Virus record (IMG/VR): IMGVR_UViG_3300031720_000003
Coordinates: 1 to 63,823 of that record
Source of the DNA: a virus
Strand: one strand, 5' to 3'
Length of the DNA stretch: 63,823 bases
Under the pieces are notes generated by a model, which was not told the DNA's origin, made no database searches, and saw only the letters and a list, made by a program, of their open reading frames with translations. A program made the position numbers and the translations under genes. This document shows, piece after piece, positions 15,682 through 24,618 of the stretch (positions are counted from its first letter, which is position 1; each line of letters opens with the position of its first letter).

Positions 15682-16015
15682 GGAACGGCACGGCAGCATT
15701 GGAATGGCAGTAACGGCTAGCTTGGCCCGGCACCGCACTGCAGCGCACCACTGCGCAACGACACGGAATGGCAGTAATGGCGTGGCGAGCAAGGCACCGG
15801 ATTGGCAGCATGGCAGCGGTGCGTCCTGCGTGGGTCGGTCAAGCAAGGCATGGCAGGGCACAGGTACGCATGGGATTGCAGTGGCAGTGGTGGATAGCCA
15901 CGCGAGGGACGGCAATGTTAAGCAAGGCATTGGCAGCAGTGGACAGGCGAGCCCTGGGCTGCCGGGCACAGGCAGGCTACGGTATGCAGCGCGACGGCAC
16001 GGTTTGGAATGGCAG
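15682..16015. repeat. Degenerate pentanucleotide-phased array
   Basis: Low-complexity DNA with strict 5-bp phasing and consensus G-(G/C)-N-N-N, often GGCAN. In block 15793-15887, 17 of 19 consecutive pentamers start with G. In block 15906-16015, 19 of 22 start with G and all 22 have G or C second. Earlier blocks (15730-15789, 15701-15720, 15682-15696) keep the pattern, with small insertions resetting the phase. Several frames are open across it, but 5-bp phasing argues against a conserved protein. Confidence 0.75.
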
Positions 16016-16094
16016 TAGAGGCTGGCGTCGGAGTGCGACGCACTGGCGGGCGTTGGACAGGCTCGCAATGTAGCGCAGAGGCAGGCTAACCGTG

Positions 16095-16127
16095 CTCAGG
16101 ACGGCGGCGATGTGTCGTCGTCCTGAG
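16095..16127. other. Perfect inverted repeat at the end of a tail gene
   Basis: CTCAGGACG (16095-16103) and CGTCCTGAG (16119-16127), 9-bp arms with a 15-base loop, overlapping the stop codon of the 48-aa minus gene and lying between it and the pentamer array. No T-run on either strand; it may be a processing or attenuation hairpin. Confidence 0.6.
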
Positions 16128-16242
16128 TCTCATCCTCGGGGTGCAGCAGTTCACGAGCGGCATCAAGCAACCACTGCGGTGTCCGATCCGATCGCAGAAT
16201 CGTCTCGCGACCGTGCAGAACAACGACCGGAGCGGGATCCAT
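16096..16242 (-). CDS. 48-aa tail-operon micro-protein
   Basis: ATG 16242, 8 bp after the long tail protein; GTGAGG upstream. Begins MDPAPVVVLHGRETILRSD, then WLLDAARELLH and an acidic tail. Coding logic is good: a compact hydrophobic core, and it fills the space exactly. Function unknown. Confidence 0.6.
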   Translation of the reverse strand: MDPAPVVVLHGRETILRSDRTPQWLLDAARELLHPEDETQDDDTSPPS

Positions 16243-16250
16243 GCTGTGCC

Positions 16251-18758
16251 TCACACCGCTGGACGCGGGGTGGCAATGCCACTCACTCGCATGACCCGAT
16301 GCGGACCCGACGACGTGCTCGGCTGCAACTGTGTGTTGTGTGCTGGGGCGCTGCCCATGCCACCGGGGGTTTGCGCGAGCCGATAGTAGGGTGAGAGGTT
16401 GACGCCGCCGAACGGATCAGACACGAACACACTTTGCTGCGACGTACAGAGCGCCACCATGCCGCTGTACTGCGCAGCCGTGAACAACTCCAGCGTTGCG
16501 GCCATGTCCGGCCGCTGCACGGCGTACGCCATGATCGCTGCGGTCTGTTGCCCGAGCACTTGATGCGCTTGCGCCTGCTCGCTGACCGAGGGGTTCCAAT
16601 CAACAGCGTTAGCGAGCGTCGCAGTAGTCGGGTTGGTCGGGTTGAACCACCACCACCCTTGTCCTGCCGCAATGGTTTGTGCTGACGACGTTGCCGTGGG
16701 GCTTGAGATGGTCGACGCGCCCACCACCGCGGAAATAGTCGCGGTGTACGAATACGCCACCGTGGGCACGCACTCCGGGTCGTACACCACGACCGACTGG
16801 GTGCCGACTGGAATGCTGGTCGGATTCGTCGTGCTGGCTAGGCGCACGTAGACGCCGTCACTGCGCAGGATGGACAGGGTTGTGCTGCCCACCAGTCCAC
16901 CGCGCGCCCATGTTGACACCGTGCCGGGGAACAGGCCCATCTCCACCACGAAATGGTTCTCACCAGCTGAGGACACGGTGAGCACGATGGCGGCGAAGGC
17001 AGCATTGGCCGGTGCCGCTGCAGTGATGGACGCTTGGGTCCACGCAGAGGACACATCGCTCACCGCCGAGGAGGTGGAGGTGGAGAGCAGCGTGCCCGAG
17101 CTGTTGTACCAAGCGATGCCCACCGTGGCGTTGCGCGCCGTCGACGCCGAGCGGAACGAGGCCAATCCGCTGTACGTCTGTCCCACCGTGACCGCGATGC
17201 CCGATGTTCCTGTCGGCGTGGTGGCTGAGAGCGTGCCCGAGCCCGCCATCTGCAGGCTGTACGTGCCTTCTGCGGTCGGTGGGGTGGGGCTCGTGGCTGC
17301 GGAGAGAGTCGTGCCCCCGCCCGCCGTCCAGCCTGTGGTGTTGCCGTTCACCAGCGCTGCTTGATTCGTGGTCAGGTAGTTGTCAAACGCGTTGACGGTG
17401 AGCACGACACAGGGCAGCGAGGTGCCCGGATACGTGCCCAATGAGGAGACGATGGTGGGGGTGTTCGGTGAGTCCAGCTGCACCGTGTAGCCGGTGGACA
17501 CCCACGCTGAGGTTTGACCACCCGGGCTCTGGGTGATCTGCACGTAGGAGGCCACGGTGGTGTTGTTGGGGAGCGTGTTGACCACCGTGTACGAGGACGC
17601 GAGCGGATCGCTGACCACGCCGGAGTCGTCCAGTGAGGGGCCCGAGCCGGGGGTGAAGCCGGGGGCGCCGTACTGCGCTGCCGAGTAGGTGACCACGCGA
17701 TACGCGCTCTGGGTAGCACCGGAGGCCAGCGAATCGGACCACGTCACTGACGGTGTCTGCGTGGTGGTGAGCGTGCCGGTGGGGCCGGTGACGGTGACCG
17801 AGGGGCCGACCTGTGCGGTGACCGTGAAGTCGGATGCGTACGGGCCCGTGCCGGAAGAGTCAACGGACGCGACCGACCAGTTGTAGACGTTGCCGTCCGT
17901 CCACACCCCGCCGGCGAAGGTGATGCTCTGGGCGGTCGAGGTGTTCGCGATGTCCGTGCCCTGAAAGGCCGACCCTCCCGCGTTCCAGTAGTTGTACGAA
18001 CCGCCCGAGATCTTCTGGCGGAAGTGGTAGCCGGTCTCTCCTCCGGTGGCGCTGCCTTTGTAAACCCAGGTGAAGGGGCCGCCGTTGGTTTGCAGATCGC
18101 TATAGACCGCGTTGCTGGGAGCCGTGAGTGAGGGTGCAGGCGGAGCAGGGGGGATGAGCGCAACGGTGAGTGACGACCACTCCACGAGCTGGCTTGAGGT
18201 GGCGCTGCCCGGTGCCGACGACCCCGGCGATCCGGGTCCGGTGTAGTCGCCAGCGACGATGCCGACTGCTGTGGAGGTGACGTTGGCTCGAGCCGTGACA
18301 CCACCTGGGGCGGTGAAGGTGACGCCGTTGAAATAGGTGCCGGCCCAGAACACCACCACCTTCTCGCTGGCCTGGGTGGTGGTCACCGAAGCGGCCGCGA
18401 AGCTAGTGGCTCCCGAGCCGTTCGCCGACTGCCGTTGCGCTTGCACGTCGATCTGCGCCCCGGTGTAGTCGAGGATCGCCGCAGCGAGGTTCTGGTTGCC
18501 GACGTTGGTGGTAAACGTGTACGAACTGGGTTCGCTCGAGCCCGCGCTCTTCTGATACAGCGCAGCCGCCCCGGCCGTGTTGCTCATCAGCGTGCCCAGC
18601 GCGCTCCACCCAGTCGGGGCTGAGTAGGTCGCGGGATCGTCGCCGCCGATAACCATGGCCAGCAGCAAATCGCCCGAGGCAGCTCCGGCAGGTTTGTTCA
18701 CGGTCACCGAACTGCCGAGGTTGTTCCCCGTGCTCGATGAGCGGAAGGTGACCGCCAT
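16251..18758 (-). CDS. Large minor tail protein (Ig/FN3-like domains)
   Basis: 835 aa, ATG 18758 directly after a TAG. The N-terminal about 200 residues (FRSSSTGNNLGSSVTVNKP) look like a lectin/Ig-like virion domain. Then come several FN3-like blocks (APSLTAPSNAVYSD, YNWSVASVDSSG, TGTLTTTQTPSVTWSD), and a C-terminal region that may bind the tail tip (QRPDMAATLELFTAAQYSG). Downstream of the tape measure, it is a typical siphovirus tail-tip or adhesion protein. Confidence 0.75.
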   Translation of the reverse strand: MAVTFRSSSTGNNLGSSVTVNKPAGAASGDLLLAMVIGGDDPATYSAPTGWSALGTLMSNTAGAAALYQKSAGSSEPSSYTFTTNVGNQNLAAAILDYTGAQIDVQAQRQSANGSGATSFAAASVTTTQASEKVVVFWAGTYFNGVTFTAPGGVTARANVTSTAVGIVAGDYTGPGSPGSSAPGSATSSQLVEWSSLTVALIPPAPPAPSLTAPSNAVYSDLQTNGGPFTWVYKGSATGGETGYHFRQKISGGSYNYWNAGGSAFQGTDIANTSTAQSITFAGGVWTDGNVYNWSVASVDSSGTGPYASDFTVTAQVGPSVTVTGPTGTLTTTQTPSVTWSDSLASGATQSAYRVVTYSAAQYGAPGFTPGSGPSLDDSGVVSDPLASSYTVVNTLPNNTTVASYVQITQSPGGQTSAWVSTGYTVQLDSPNTPTIVSSLGTYPGTSLPCVVLTVNAFDNYLTTNQAALVNGNTTGWTAGGGTTLSAATSPTPPTAEGTYSLQMAGSGTLSATTPTGTSGIAVTVGQTYSGLASFRSASTARNATVGIAWYNSSGTLLSTSTSSAVSDVSSAWTQASITAAAPANAAFAAIVLTVSSAGENHFVVEMGLFPGTVSTWARGGLVGSTTLSILRSDGVYVRLASTTNPTSIPVGTQSVVVYDPECVPTVAYSYTATISAVVGASTISSPTATSSAQTIAAGQGWWWFNPTNPTTATLANAVDWNPSVSEQAQAHQVLGQQTAAIMAYAVQRPDMAATLELFTAAQYSGMVALCTSQQSVFVSDPFGGVNLSPYYRLAQTPGGMGSAPAHNTQLQPSTSSGPHRVMRVSGIATPRPAV

Positions 18759-19127
18759 CTACTCGCGATCCTTGCGGGCGTTCTCGACGTGCTTCGCGAA
18801 CTCTTCGTGCAGGCTGAGGCTGCTCAGAAAGGTCAGGTGGTCGTCACTGAGCATTGGAAGATGCTCGTGCAGCGCTGAGGTGCCCCGGACTCTCGCGGCC
18901 TCGCGTTCGACCTCGACCTGCTCGGCGATCTGTCGTGCTTCCGCGGTGTGGCCCCGGTCGTGATGGCGCACCCGGTAGAGCTCACGGGCCAGCGGAGAAA
19001 GTTCGGCCGTCCAGAAACCACGATGACAGGGCCCGCACAGCCAAGGAGTCGCGTCCGGCGGACCCGCGAACGGCTGCAGCTCAGCACCGCAACTCGGGCA
19101 TGAGGTTAGGACGGTCGGCTGGGGCAC
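18759..19127 (-). CDS. Zinc-ribbon protein in the tail operon
   Basis: 122 aa from GTG 19127 (AAGGA 8 bases upstream). CPSCGAEL and CGPCHRGF form a zinc ribbon; the rest is a long helix (ARQIAEQVEVEREAARV) and a helical C-terminus. Adjacent to the antisense lipoprotein gene. Role unknown. Confidence 0.6.
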   Translation of the reverse strand: MPQPTVLTSCPSCGAELQPFAGPPDATPWLCGPCHRGFWTAELSPLARELYRVRHHDRGHTAEARQIAEQVEVEREAARVRGTSALHEHLPMLSDDHLTFLSSLSLHEEFAKHVENARKDRE

Positions 19128-19204
19128 ACAAATGTTCCTTATGAGCGTGGGGTAGGATGCGTAGTTATTAAGAGAGGCGCGGGGGACGTACGGAGGTGGC
19201 GGCA

Positions 19205-19651
19205 ATGAAGGGGATCGGTATTGCCCTAGCGGCGGGGATGCTCAGTGCGTGCGGGGCTGCCTCAGCGGGCAGTTCAGCGACGGACACACCCACTGATACC
19301 GCCGCGGTGGCGCCGGCCACCTTTGCGCCGAGCACCGATATGCCGACGGCGGTGGCCACCGTCCCGCCAGCACCTGTGGGGATAACCGCGTGTTACGTAG
19401 CGCCCAGCGACGGCAAGGACACCCGAGTCAGCATCACAGGTGTGGATGCAGCGACGACGTGCCCACAGGTGCAAGCCACCCTCGGCGCGAGCACATGGAC
19501 GGTGCTTGCCGACAACGCCCCCGTGCCCTCAGACGACGTGAAAACGCTGTGTCAGGGAACGGTGGGCCAGTCAACGTGGCGCGTACTCGATCACCGCTTC
19601 GTCAACTTCACCGGGCTGGCCGCCTGCGACACGCTGCAGCACGCGTACTAA
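19205..19651 (+). CDS. Secreted lipoprotein on the antisense strand (moron candidate)
   Basis: 148 aa from ATG 19205 with GGAGG 8 bases upstream. MKGIGIALAAGMLSACGAAS is a lipoprotein signal with lipobox LSAC, followed by a Thr/Ala/Pro linker and a small domain with four Cys (ITACYVA, ATTCPQV, TLCQGT, LAACDT), likely two disulphides. Plus strand inside the minus tail operon, with its stop overlapping the tape-measure stop, so it is probably expressed independently. Superinfection exclusion from the outer face of the membrane is the most likely role (inference). Confidence 0.75.
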   Translation: MKGIGIALAAGMLSACGAASAGSSATDTPTDTAAVAPATFAPSTDMPTAVATVPPAPVGITACYVAPSDGKDTRVSITGVDAATTCPQVQATLGASTWTVLADNAPVPSDDVKTLCQGTVGQSTWRVLDHRFVNFTGLAACDTLQHAY

Positions 19652-22600
19652 GCGGGTTGCAGAGAGTAGGCGCCACCACCGAGGCTGCGTAGCACTTTCG
19701 ACCAGGCCCGGTTCACCGCTTGTTCTGCGGCGTCGCCGATCTGATGTGGGCTGGCGTTGGTGTTGGGAACGTGGATGGTGATCGGAGCGCTGATTTGCAG
19801 CGTGTGCCCACCCACTGCTGCAACAGCTGAGCTAGACGCTGGGGTGGAGGCCAGCACTGTTGCGGGTCGCACCGCACGGCCTTGGATTGAGGCCACCGCC
19901 ATCTGCCAGAGCGCGGGATCGGTGCGATCCTTGGCGAGAATCGCCTCCACCCCATGCACCATGATCGGTGTGCCGGATCCGAAGTTGCCAACGATACCGT
20001 GCTGCGCTCCGAGCCCCACGCCTCCAGTGTACCCGGGAGGCAGCAGGTGGTTGTAGCGGTTCTCGGCGTTCTGGATGGCAGTGAGCAGTCCTTGGTTGGC
20101 CCCGGGGATCTGTCCCGCCGAGGGGATGCCTTTGGCGATGTCGCTGGCGATGGTGTTGGCGTTGGTGACGCCGTTCTGCACATCGGTCAGGAAAATCTGC
20201 ATCGCGGTCGCTGAGAGCGGGCCGGTGATCGCGGACACCTGCATCAGCGCGTTCATGTCCTTACTCAGGGTGGTGGCGTCGGTGACGCCGTTGCCCCAGA
20301 GCGTCTCGAACGCCTGCAAGCGCTGCCCAGTGATAGGTCCGACGTTCTGCTCAACAGCGGTCAGTGCTGCCACGCCCGCAGTGAGATTGCCCATGTCCTG
20401 ATTGCCCTTCTGCCACTGTTGCAGGAAGAACTGCTGCGCCTCCGAACTCTGGGGGCCAGCCACACCGAAGACCTGACGCTCCGCGAGGACGGCTTGGCTG
20501 ATCTGGGTGACATCGTGAACGCCGTTGTGCCACAGCTGCGCGAACAGGGTTTGCTCATTCTGGCTGAGTTGTCCGGTGACATCGGTGACCCGGCCGAGCG
20601 CACCCATGGCGAGGCTGATCTGGAACGCGGAATGCGTGCCGTTGTCCCAGAGGGTGTGGAACATGTCCTGCTGGACCTGGTTCCTCAAGAGACCGTTCTG
20701 CTGCAGCGCCGCGAACACCTGCTCGGAATTCGCCGCCGCAGCAGCAGCGCCGGTGAGCAGCCCGAGCTTGGCAAGGAAGGCGTCAAACTGCGGCTTGGTT
20801 TGCACCGCACCGCTCTGCACCGCGTTGGCGATCAGATGCAACTGATCGACGGAGATGGTGCTGATCCCGTACATGCTGTGCAGATCGCTGAGGAAGCCGC
20901 GCATGTCCGCGATGCCCTGACCACTGCTGTTGTTGAGCATGTCCTGCAAGTTGGCGAAGGCTCCACCACCGACTGCAGTGCCAGAACTCATGAAAGGCAC
21001 CGTGATGCCCAACCCACCCGGTGCAGCCCAGCTCGCAGTATCGCCTTGGCTGTGCATCAGTGCCATCGCTGAGTTCAACTGACCGAGCGCGCCTGCGAGA
21101 CCAACGATCACGGGGGCTAGGCCACCAGCAGCGGTGAGCGCACCGAGGGCCCCAATGAGCCCGCCGGCGCCGGTAGATGCGCCTGCTCCCGCGCCACCCA
21201 CCAGCGTCTCTGCACCAGCGAGCGCGTCCTCTTCGCCTGCTGCGGTCGCTGCGGCGGTGCCAGCCAGCGCTTCTGAGCCAGCCAACGCATCCTCTTCGCC
21301 AGCCGCAACGGCTGCAGCAGCCCCTAGGCCAACGGTGGCAGCCTTAGCAGCGTCAGCAGCAGGTCCAAAGCCGAGCAATGCTCTGACCGCGGCTCCGATA
21401 CCCGCCTCGCCGGCCATGGTCACGAAGGCCGCGCCCATCCTGATCAGTCCCGCGATCCACTCCGCGAACGTGAACAACTTCATACGGTTGGCGAGGATGG
21501 CGATGGCGATGCCCCACTCCAAGATCGGTCCCACCACGGGGATCTTGCTCAGCCAGCCGACGAATTGCGCGATGAGCGCCACGATCTCGGTGAGCGCGGG
21601 GGCGATGGTGAGGTAGATCTGGCCGAAGGAACTGAACAGCCCGGGCAGCAGCGCGAGGAGGTTTTTGATCTCATCGAGATGCGCCTGGAACAGGCTGTGC
21701 AGTTGCGTCTGCCCAGAGGTGCTCGCCAGCCAGACGTGCAGTCTCATGAGCATCTGGTCGAGTATTCCGACGATGCTGGTGCCGAGGCCGACGGATGGCT
21801 TGAAGAGCAGCACAAGATCCTGGGCAGCGATAACAATGAGCGCTTCCCAGGCGTGCCACACGTCGATCATGTGACTCATGACCGACTCCCATTTCGCGAA
21901 GCCTTCGGGAGAGTTGGCTTTGGCCAGCAGATCGCCGATCTTGGCGGTGATGCCCCCGGTGTGCAGCGAGAGTAGGTCGAGCGTCTTGAGCACGAACTCC
22001 ACGCCATTCGTGAAGGCGGCCATGGCATTGGGCAGGTTGGCCGCAAAGGCGTTCTCCAAATCCTTGAAGATGGCGATGCCCTGCGGCCCCTCAAGCCATG
22101 CAAACAACGGCTTGAGGCTGTCGTTGATGATGGTGAGGTTGCGCTCTGCAGCTGCAGCCACCAACGGCGTGTAGACGGTGCCGAGCGTCACCACCTGCTG
22201 CATGATGTTGGTGGCAGCAACCCGAGCGCCGGACGTTTGCTGGTCCCAGAAGGCGTTGAGCGCAGCAGCAGATTTGGTGAGCGCCATCTCGGCCTGCACC
22301 CCGGCGGTGTTGCCAAGCACCTGCATTTCTACGTTGAGGTTCTTCTGATCGGCCGCAGCCTGCGCAGAACCGGCGCCGTACTGGATCACGTCCTTCTGCA
22401 GCTGCGTATACAGTTTGCTCAGCGTTTGGGTGTCGGCGATGGTCGACTTCATCACCGCCATGTCCGAGCCACTGCCCACCGCCATGGTGCCCAGCGAGCC
22501 CGCGCCGAGCAGCGCACCGCCGCCCAGTGCTTCGGTGGCTGAACCACCGAGTCCCATCAGGGTGGTGATGATGTGCTCTGCACCGAACCCTGCCAGCGAT

Positions 22601-23046
22601 GCCGCGCTGCCCCAGCGAGCACCGGGTATGGGCCCGATACCACCACCACCGAAGCCGAGCGTGTTGCCGACTCCGCGACCGCCGCCACCGAGTAGCCCTG
22701 CGCCTAGGAGCCCGGCGAGGAATCCTCCGCCACCTCCGCTTGCGCTCCCGCCAGCACCGGCTCCGAGTGCGCCGCCTGCAGCACGGCTGGCAGCAATGGA
22801 TGCGAGGGCTGGTGCGGTATCGGCGGTGACGGTGAGCGTGACGGGATCGGCTTCCATCGCCGCGCGTGCAGCCTCGACTTCGCTGATTGCGGGCGATGTA
22901 TCAGCGGTGACCTTGACATCGGTGGGCGTCTTTTCGAGATCTTCGAGCGCAGCCTTGACTTCGGCAATCTTGCGAATGGCATCTTCGTCGTCCGCGATGA
23001 GCGAGGCCAAGACCGGCGGCAGATAGCCCCCAGCGCCACCAGGCAT
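19648..23046 (-). CDS. Tail tape measure protein
   Basis: 1132 aa, the longest gene. The N-terminus is helical; a Gly-rich stretch (about 90-150), several hydrophobic segments (about 470-560) and Ala/Gly-rich helices follow. The C-terminal half has repeated helical units with QVFAALQQNGLLR / TLWDNGTHSAFQISL / QLWHNGVHDVTQIS, a roughly 40-residue W-NG-H/D pattern repeated about six times. It sits directly after the tail chaperones and gp10-like gene, as expected. Length sets tail length. Confidence 0.9.
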   Translation of the reverse strand: MPGGAGGYLPPVLASLIADDEDAIRKIAEVKAALEDLEKTPTDVKVTADTSPAISEVEAARAAMEADPVTLTVTADTAPALASIAASRAAGGALGAGAGGSASGGGGGFLAGLLGAGLLGGGGRGVGNTLGFGGGGIGPIPGARWGSAASLAGFGAEHIITTLMGLGGSATEALGGGALLGAGSLGTMAVGSGSDMAVMKSTIADTQTLSKLYTQLQKDVIQYGAGSAQAAADQKNLNVEMQVLGNTAGVQAEMALTKSAAALNAFWDQQTSGARVAATNIMQQVVTLGTVYTPLVAAAAERNLTIINDSLKPLFAWLEGPQGIAIFKDLENAFAANLPNAMAAFTNGVEFVLKTLDLLSLHTGGITAKIGDLLAKANSPEGFAKWESVMSHMIDVWHAWEALIVIAAQDLVLLFKPSVGLGTSIVGILDQMLMRLHVWLASTSGQTQLHSLFQAHLDEIKNLLALLPGLFSSFGQIYLTIAPALTEIVALIAQFVGWLSKIPVVGPILEWGIAIAILANRMKLFTFAEWIAGLIRMGAAFVTMAGEAGIGAAVRALLGFGPAADAAKAATVGLGAAAAVAAGEEDALAGSEALAGTAAATAAGEEDALAGAETLVGGAGAGASTGAGGLIGALGALTAAGGLAPVIVGLAGALGQLNSAMALMHSQGDTASWAAPGGLGITVPFMSSGTAVGGGAFANLQDMLNNSSGQGIADMRGFLSDLHSMYGISTISVDQLHLIANAVQSGAVQTKPQFDAFLAKLGLLTGAAAAAANSEQVFAALQQNGLLRNQVQQDMFHTLWDNGTHSAFQISLAMGALGRVTDVTGQLSQNEQTLFAQLWHNGVHDVTQISQAVLAERQVFGVAGPQSSEAQQFFLQQWQKGNQDMGNLTAGVAALTAVEQNVGPITGQRLQAFETLWGNGVTDATTLSKDMNALMQVSAITGPLSATAMQIFLTDVQNGVTNANTIASDIAKGIPSAGQIPGANQGLLTAIQNAENRYNHLLPPGYTGGVGLGAQHGIVGNFGSGTPIMVHGVEAILAKDRTDPALWQMAVASIQGRAVRPATVLASTPASSSAVAAVGGHTLQISAPITIHVPNTNASPHQIGDAAEQAVNRAWSKVLRSLGGGAYSLQPA

Positions 23047-23049
23047 TGC

Positions 23050-23490
23050 TCACGCCCTCCTGATAGCTTCGGCCCAACGGCGCGCGCACATGTCACGGAA
23101 GCGCGGACGCACTTCTTCTACTGCGTGCAGCAGGTAGTGCGTGCCGTGTTGATGCACCTTGCGCTTGAACACCGGGCGTCCCTCCCAGTACCAGCGCAGA
23201 TAGGGGTGCGTCATCACCGTGCGGCGCCCCGGAATCGGACCACCCAGCTCCCGAATGCGCCCATAGACAACAGTAGGCCCCACTAACGCTGCGTACGACG
23301 CAACGCCAGTGGGGGTTGGCCCAGTGATCGTGATCGATCCGGCCAGTTCGCCAGAGAGGTGCGGAGCAAACGCGCGCGCGCCGTCCTGCACCGCTTTCGC
23401 ACCATCCTCGACGCCGTCGTGGGTGGCTTCGTGCAGTGACACCATCAGTCTGTCCAGCGCAGCGATGGCGCCTTCGGCTTCAACGGCCAC
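23050..23490 (-). CDS. HK97-gp10-like head-tail/tail-completion protein
   Basis: 146 aa from GTG 23490, overlapping the chaperone extension by 11 bp. DGAKAVQDGARAFAPHLSGE then YAALVGPTVVYGRI is the usual gp10-type start (a helix, then P-x-LSG-L with beta strands), and HPYLRWYWEGR lies near the middle. Normally encoded before the chaperones; here it is after them and before the tape measure. Confidence 0.6.
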   Translation of the reverse strand: MAVEAEGAIAALDRLMVSLHEATHDGVEDGAKAVQDGARAFAPHLSGELAGSITITGPTPTGVASYAALVGPTVVYGRIRELGGPIPGRRTVMTHPYLRWYWEGRPVFKRKVHQHGTHYLLHAVEEVRPRFRDMCARRWAEAIRRA

Positions 23491-23719
23491 GAGCAGCCTT
23501 CTTTGCCTTGGCCTCTTGCACATCTGCCTCCACACCGGCCATGGCAATCATCCAGTCAACCGTTTCAGCAGGCTCGTCGAGGTACTGCTCGTGGCTCAGG
23601 CCGCGGAGGACTCTCCGGTACGTGAACTCGCGCCAGTACGCGGCCGTTTCCGCGTCGACCGACTCCGGTTCGCCCCTGTCGAGGAGGACGTTGCGGAGTT
23701 GGCGGATGCGCCGAAAGGG
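23480..23719 (-). CDS. Tail assembly chaperone, frameshift extension (T-like)
   Basis: Open in the -1 frame relative to the gene at 23596-24159. Sequence after the slip has good coding character (RQLRNVLLDRGEPES, YWREFTYRRVLRGLSHEQYL, ETVDWMIAM), in contrast to the zero frame there. There is no start codon suited to independent translation. Slipping at C-CCT-TTC (23719-23713) would give a 226-aa fusion. This is the lambda G/GT arrangement. Confidence 0.7.
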   Translation of the reverse strand, partial: PFRRIRQLRNVLLDRGEPESVDAETAAYWREFTYRRVLRGLSHEQYLDEPAETVDWMIAMAGVEADVQEAKAKKAARGR

Positions 23720-24159
23720 GAGTCGCGATCCGGCGGCTGGGGCTCGAAGTTGGCAGGGTTGATGCGCTGCACCAGATCCATCTCTTGCCCACGGATGGCG
23801 CTGTTGAGCGCGTCGTAGAGCTCCGGAGTGAGATCCTGCACCGTGTCCACGTCCGGCAACGGTTGCGGCAGCGTCCACGATTGCAGCAGGGCGCAGATCA
23901 TGGCATCGCGCAGTTCGCTCATGGCCAAGCGCTCCTGACGAGTCATCAGGCCGGACATGATCAGCTCGGCTTGCGCACGAGCCTGCTCACCCTCGGGGCC
24001 TTGCTCGGCACCCTCGCGGATCAGGTCAGAGGGAATCTTGGCGTAGACCTTGGCCAGCGGCCCCACCGCAGCGAGAATCTGCCGCCGATGGCGTTCGCGC
24101 AGGTCGCTGACATCACGGAGGACTGCCGTACCACCAGGGATCTCCACAGAGCGAGCCAT
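23596..24159 (-). CDS. Tail assembly chaperone (G-like) with -1 slippery site
   Basis: 187 aa. Helical core (LRERHRRQILAAVGPLAKVY, SELRDAMICALLQSW, LTPELYDALNSAI) of tail-chaperone type, lying between the tail-tube and tape-measure genes. The X-XXY-YYZ heptamer CCCTTTC occurs at 23719-23713. Beyond it the zero frame reads as Ser/Arg-rich noise (SATSSSTGANRSRSTRKR), so the short form ends with a meaningless tail. Confidence 0.75.
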   Translation of the reverse strand: MARSVEIPGGTAVLRDVSDLRERHRRQILAAVGPLAKVYAKIPSDLIREGAEQGPEGEQARAQAELIMSGLMTRQERLAMSELRDAMICALLQSWTLPQPLPDVDTVQDLTPELYDALNSAIRGQEMDLVQRINPANFEPQPPDRDSPFGASANSATSSSTGANRSRSTRKRPRTGASSRTGESSAA

Positions 24160-24162
24160 TGG

Positions 24163-24459
24163 TCAGCCCCCCTGCGACAGGTAGCGCTCGCGCTCGGGGA
24201 ACGATCCCGTGCGCACCCCGCTCAGCAGGTTGTCGTGGACCTCATCCTCGGGCTTGCCGCCGGTCAGATCCGCCGGCCAGTGGATGATCTCCGCGCGCTT
24301 CAGCTGCTCACCGCTGCGCTTGAGCTGGCGCACCAACTCACGCGCCTTGCAGTCAGGACAGCTGCGCTGCTCGCAGCCGATGACGGTTTCGCCGTGACCT
24401 TTTTCACGGCTGCACCCGTGTGCCCCAACACCCTCCAAAACGAGTCGATAGAAACCCAT
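24163..24459 (-). CDS. Small Cys-containing protein after the tail tube gene
   Basis: 98 aa from ATG 24459 (GAGG upstream). Zinc-like residues HGCSREKGHG and CEQRSCPDCKA, then basic helices. It precedes the tail chaperones. Perhaps an assembly cofactor; unknown. Confidence 0.55.
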   Translation of the reverse strand: MGFYRLVLEGVGAHGCSREKGHGETVIGCEQRSCPDCKARELVRQLKRSGEQLKRAEIIHWPADLTGGKPEDEVHDNLLSGVRTGSFPERERYLSQGG

Positions 24460-24618
24460 GGTTGTTCCTCATATGTGTGATGTATGTGCGTTGATGATTT
24501 GGTGTTCGAGAGAGAAGAGCGCCGCCACTCGCTTGACGGGTGGAACCGACCGGGCGGCAGAGACCGTGACCGTAATTCCCGGCCTTGCTAGCTTCAGCCC
24601 CGTGGGCGACGCTCAGGC

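Noticed and set aside
15613-16068. 151-aa minus and 101-117-aa plus reading frames over the pentamer array
   Set aside because: They are open because the phased G/C-rich pentamers make few stops; composition is the same in several frames and has no ribosome site.
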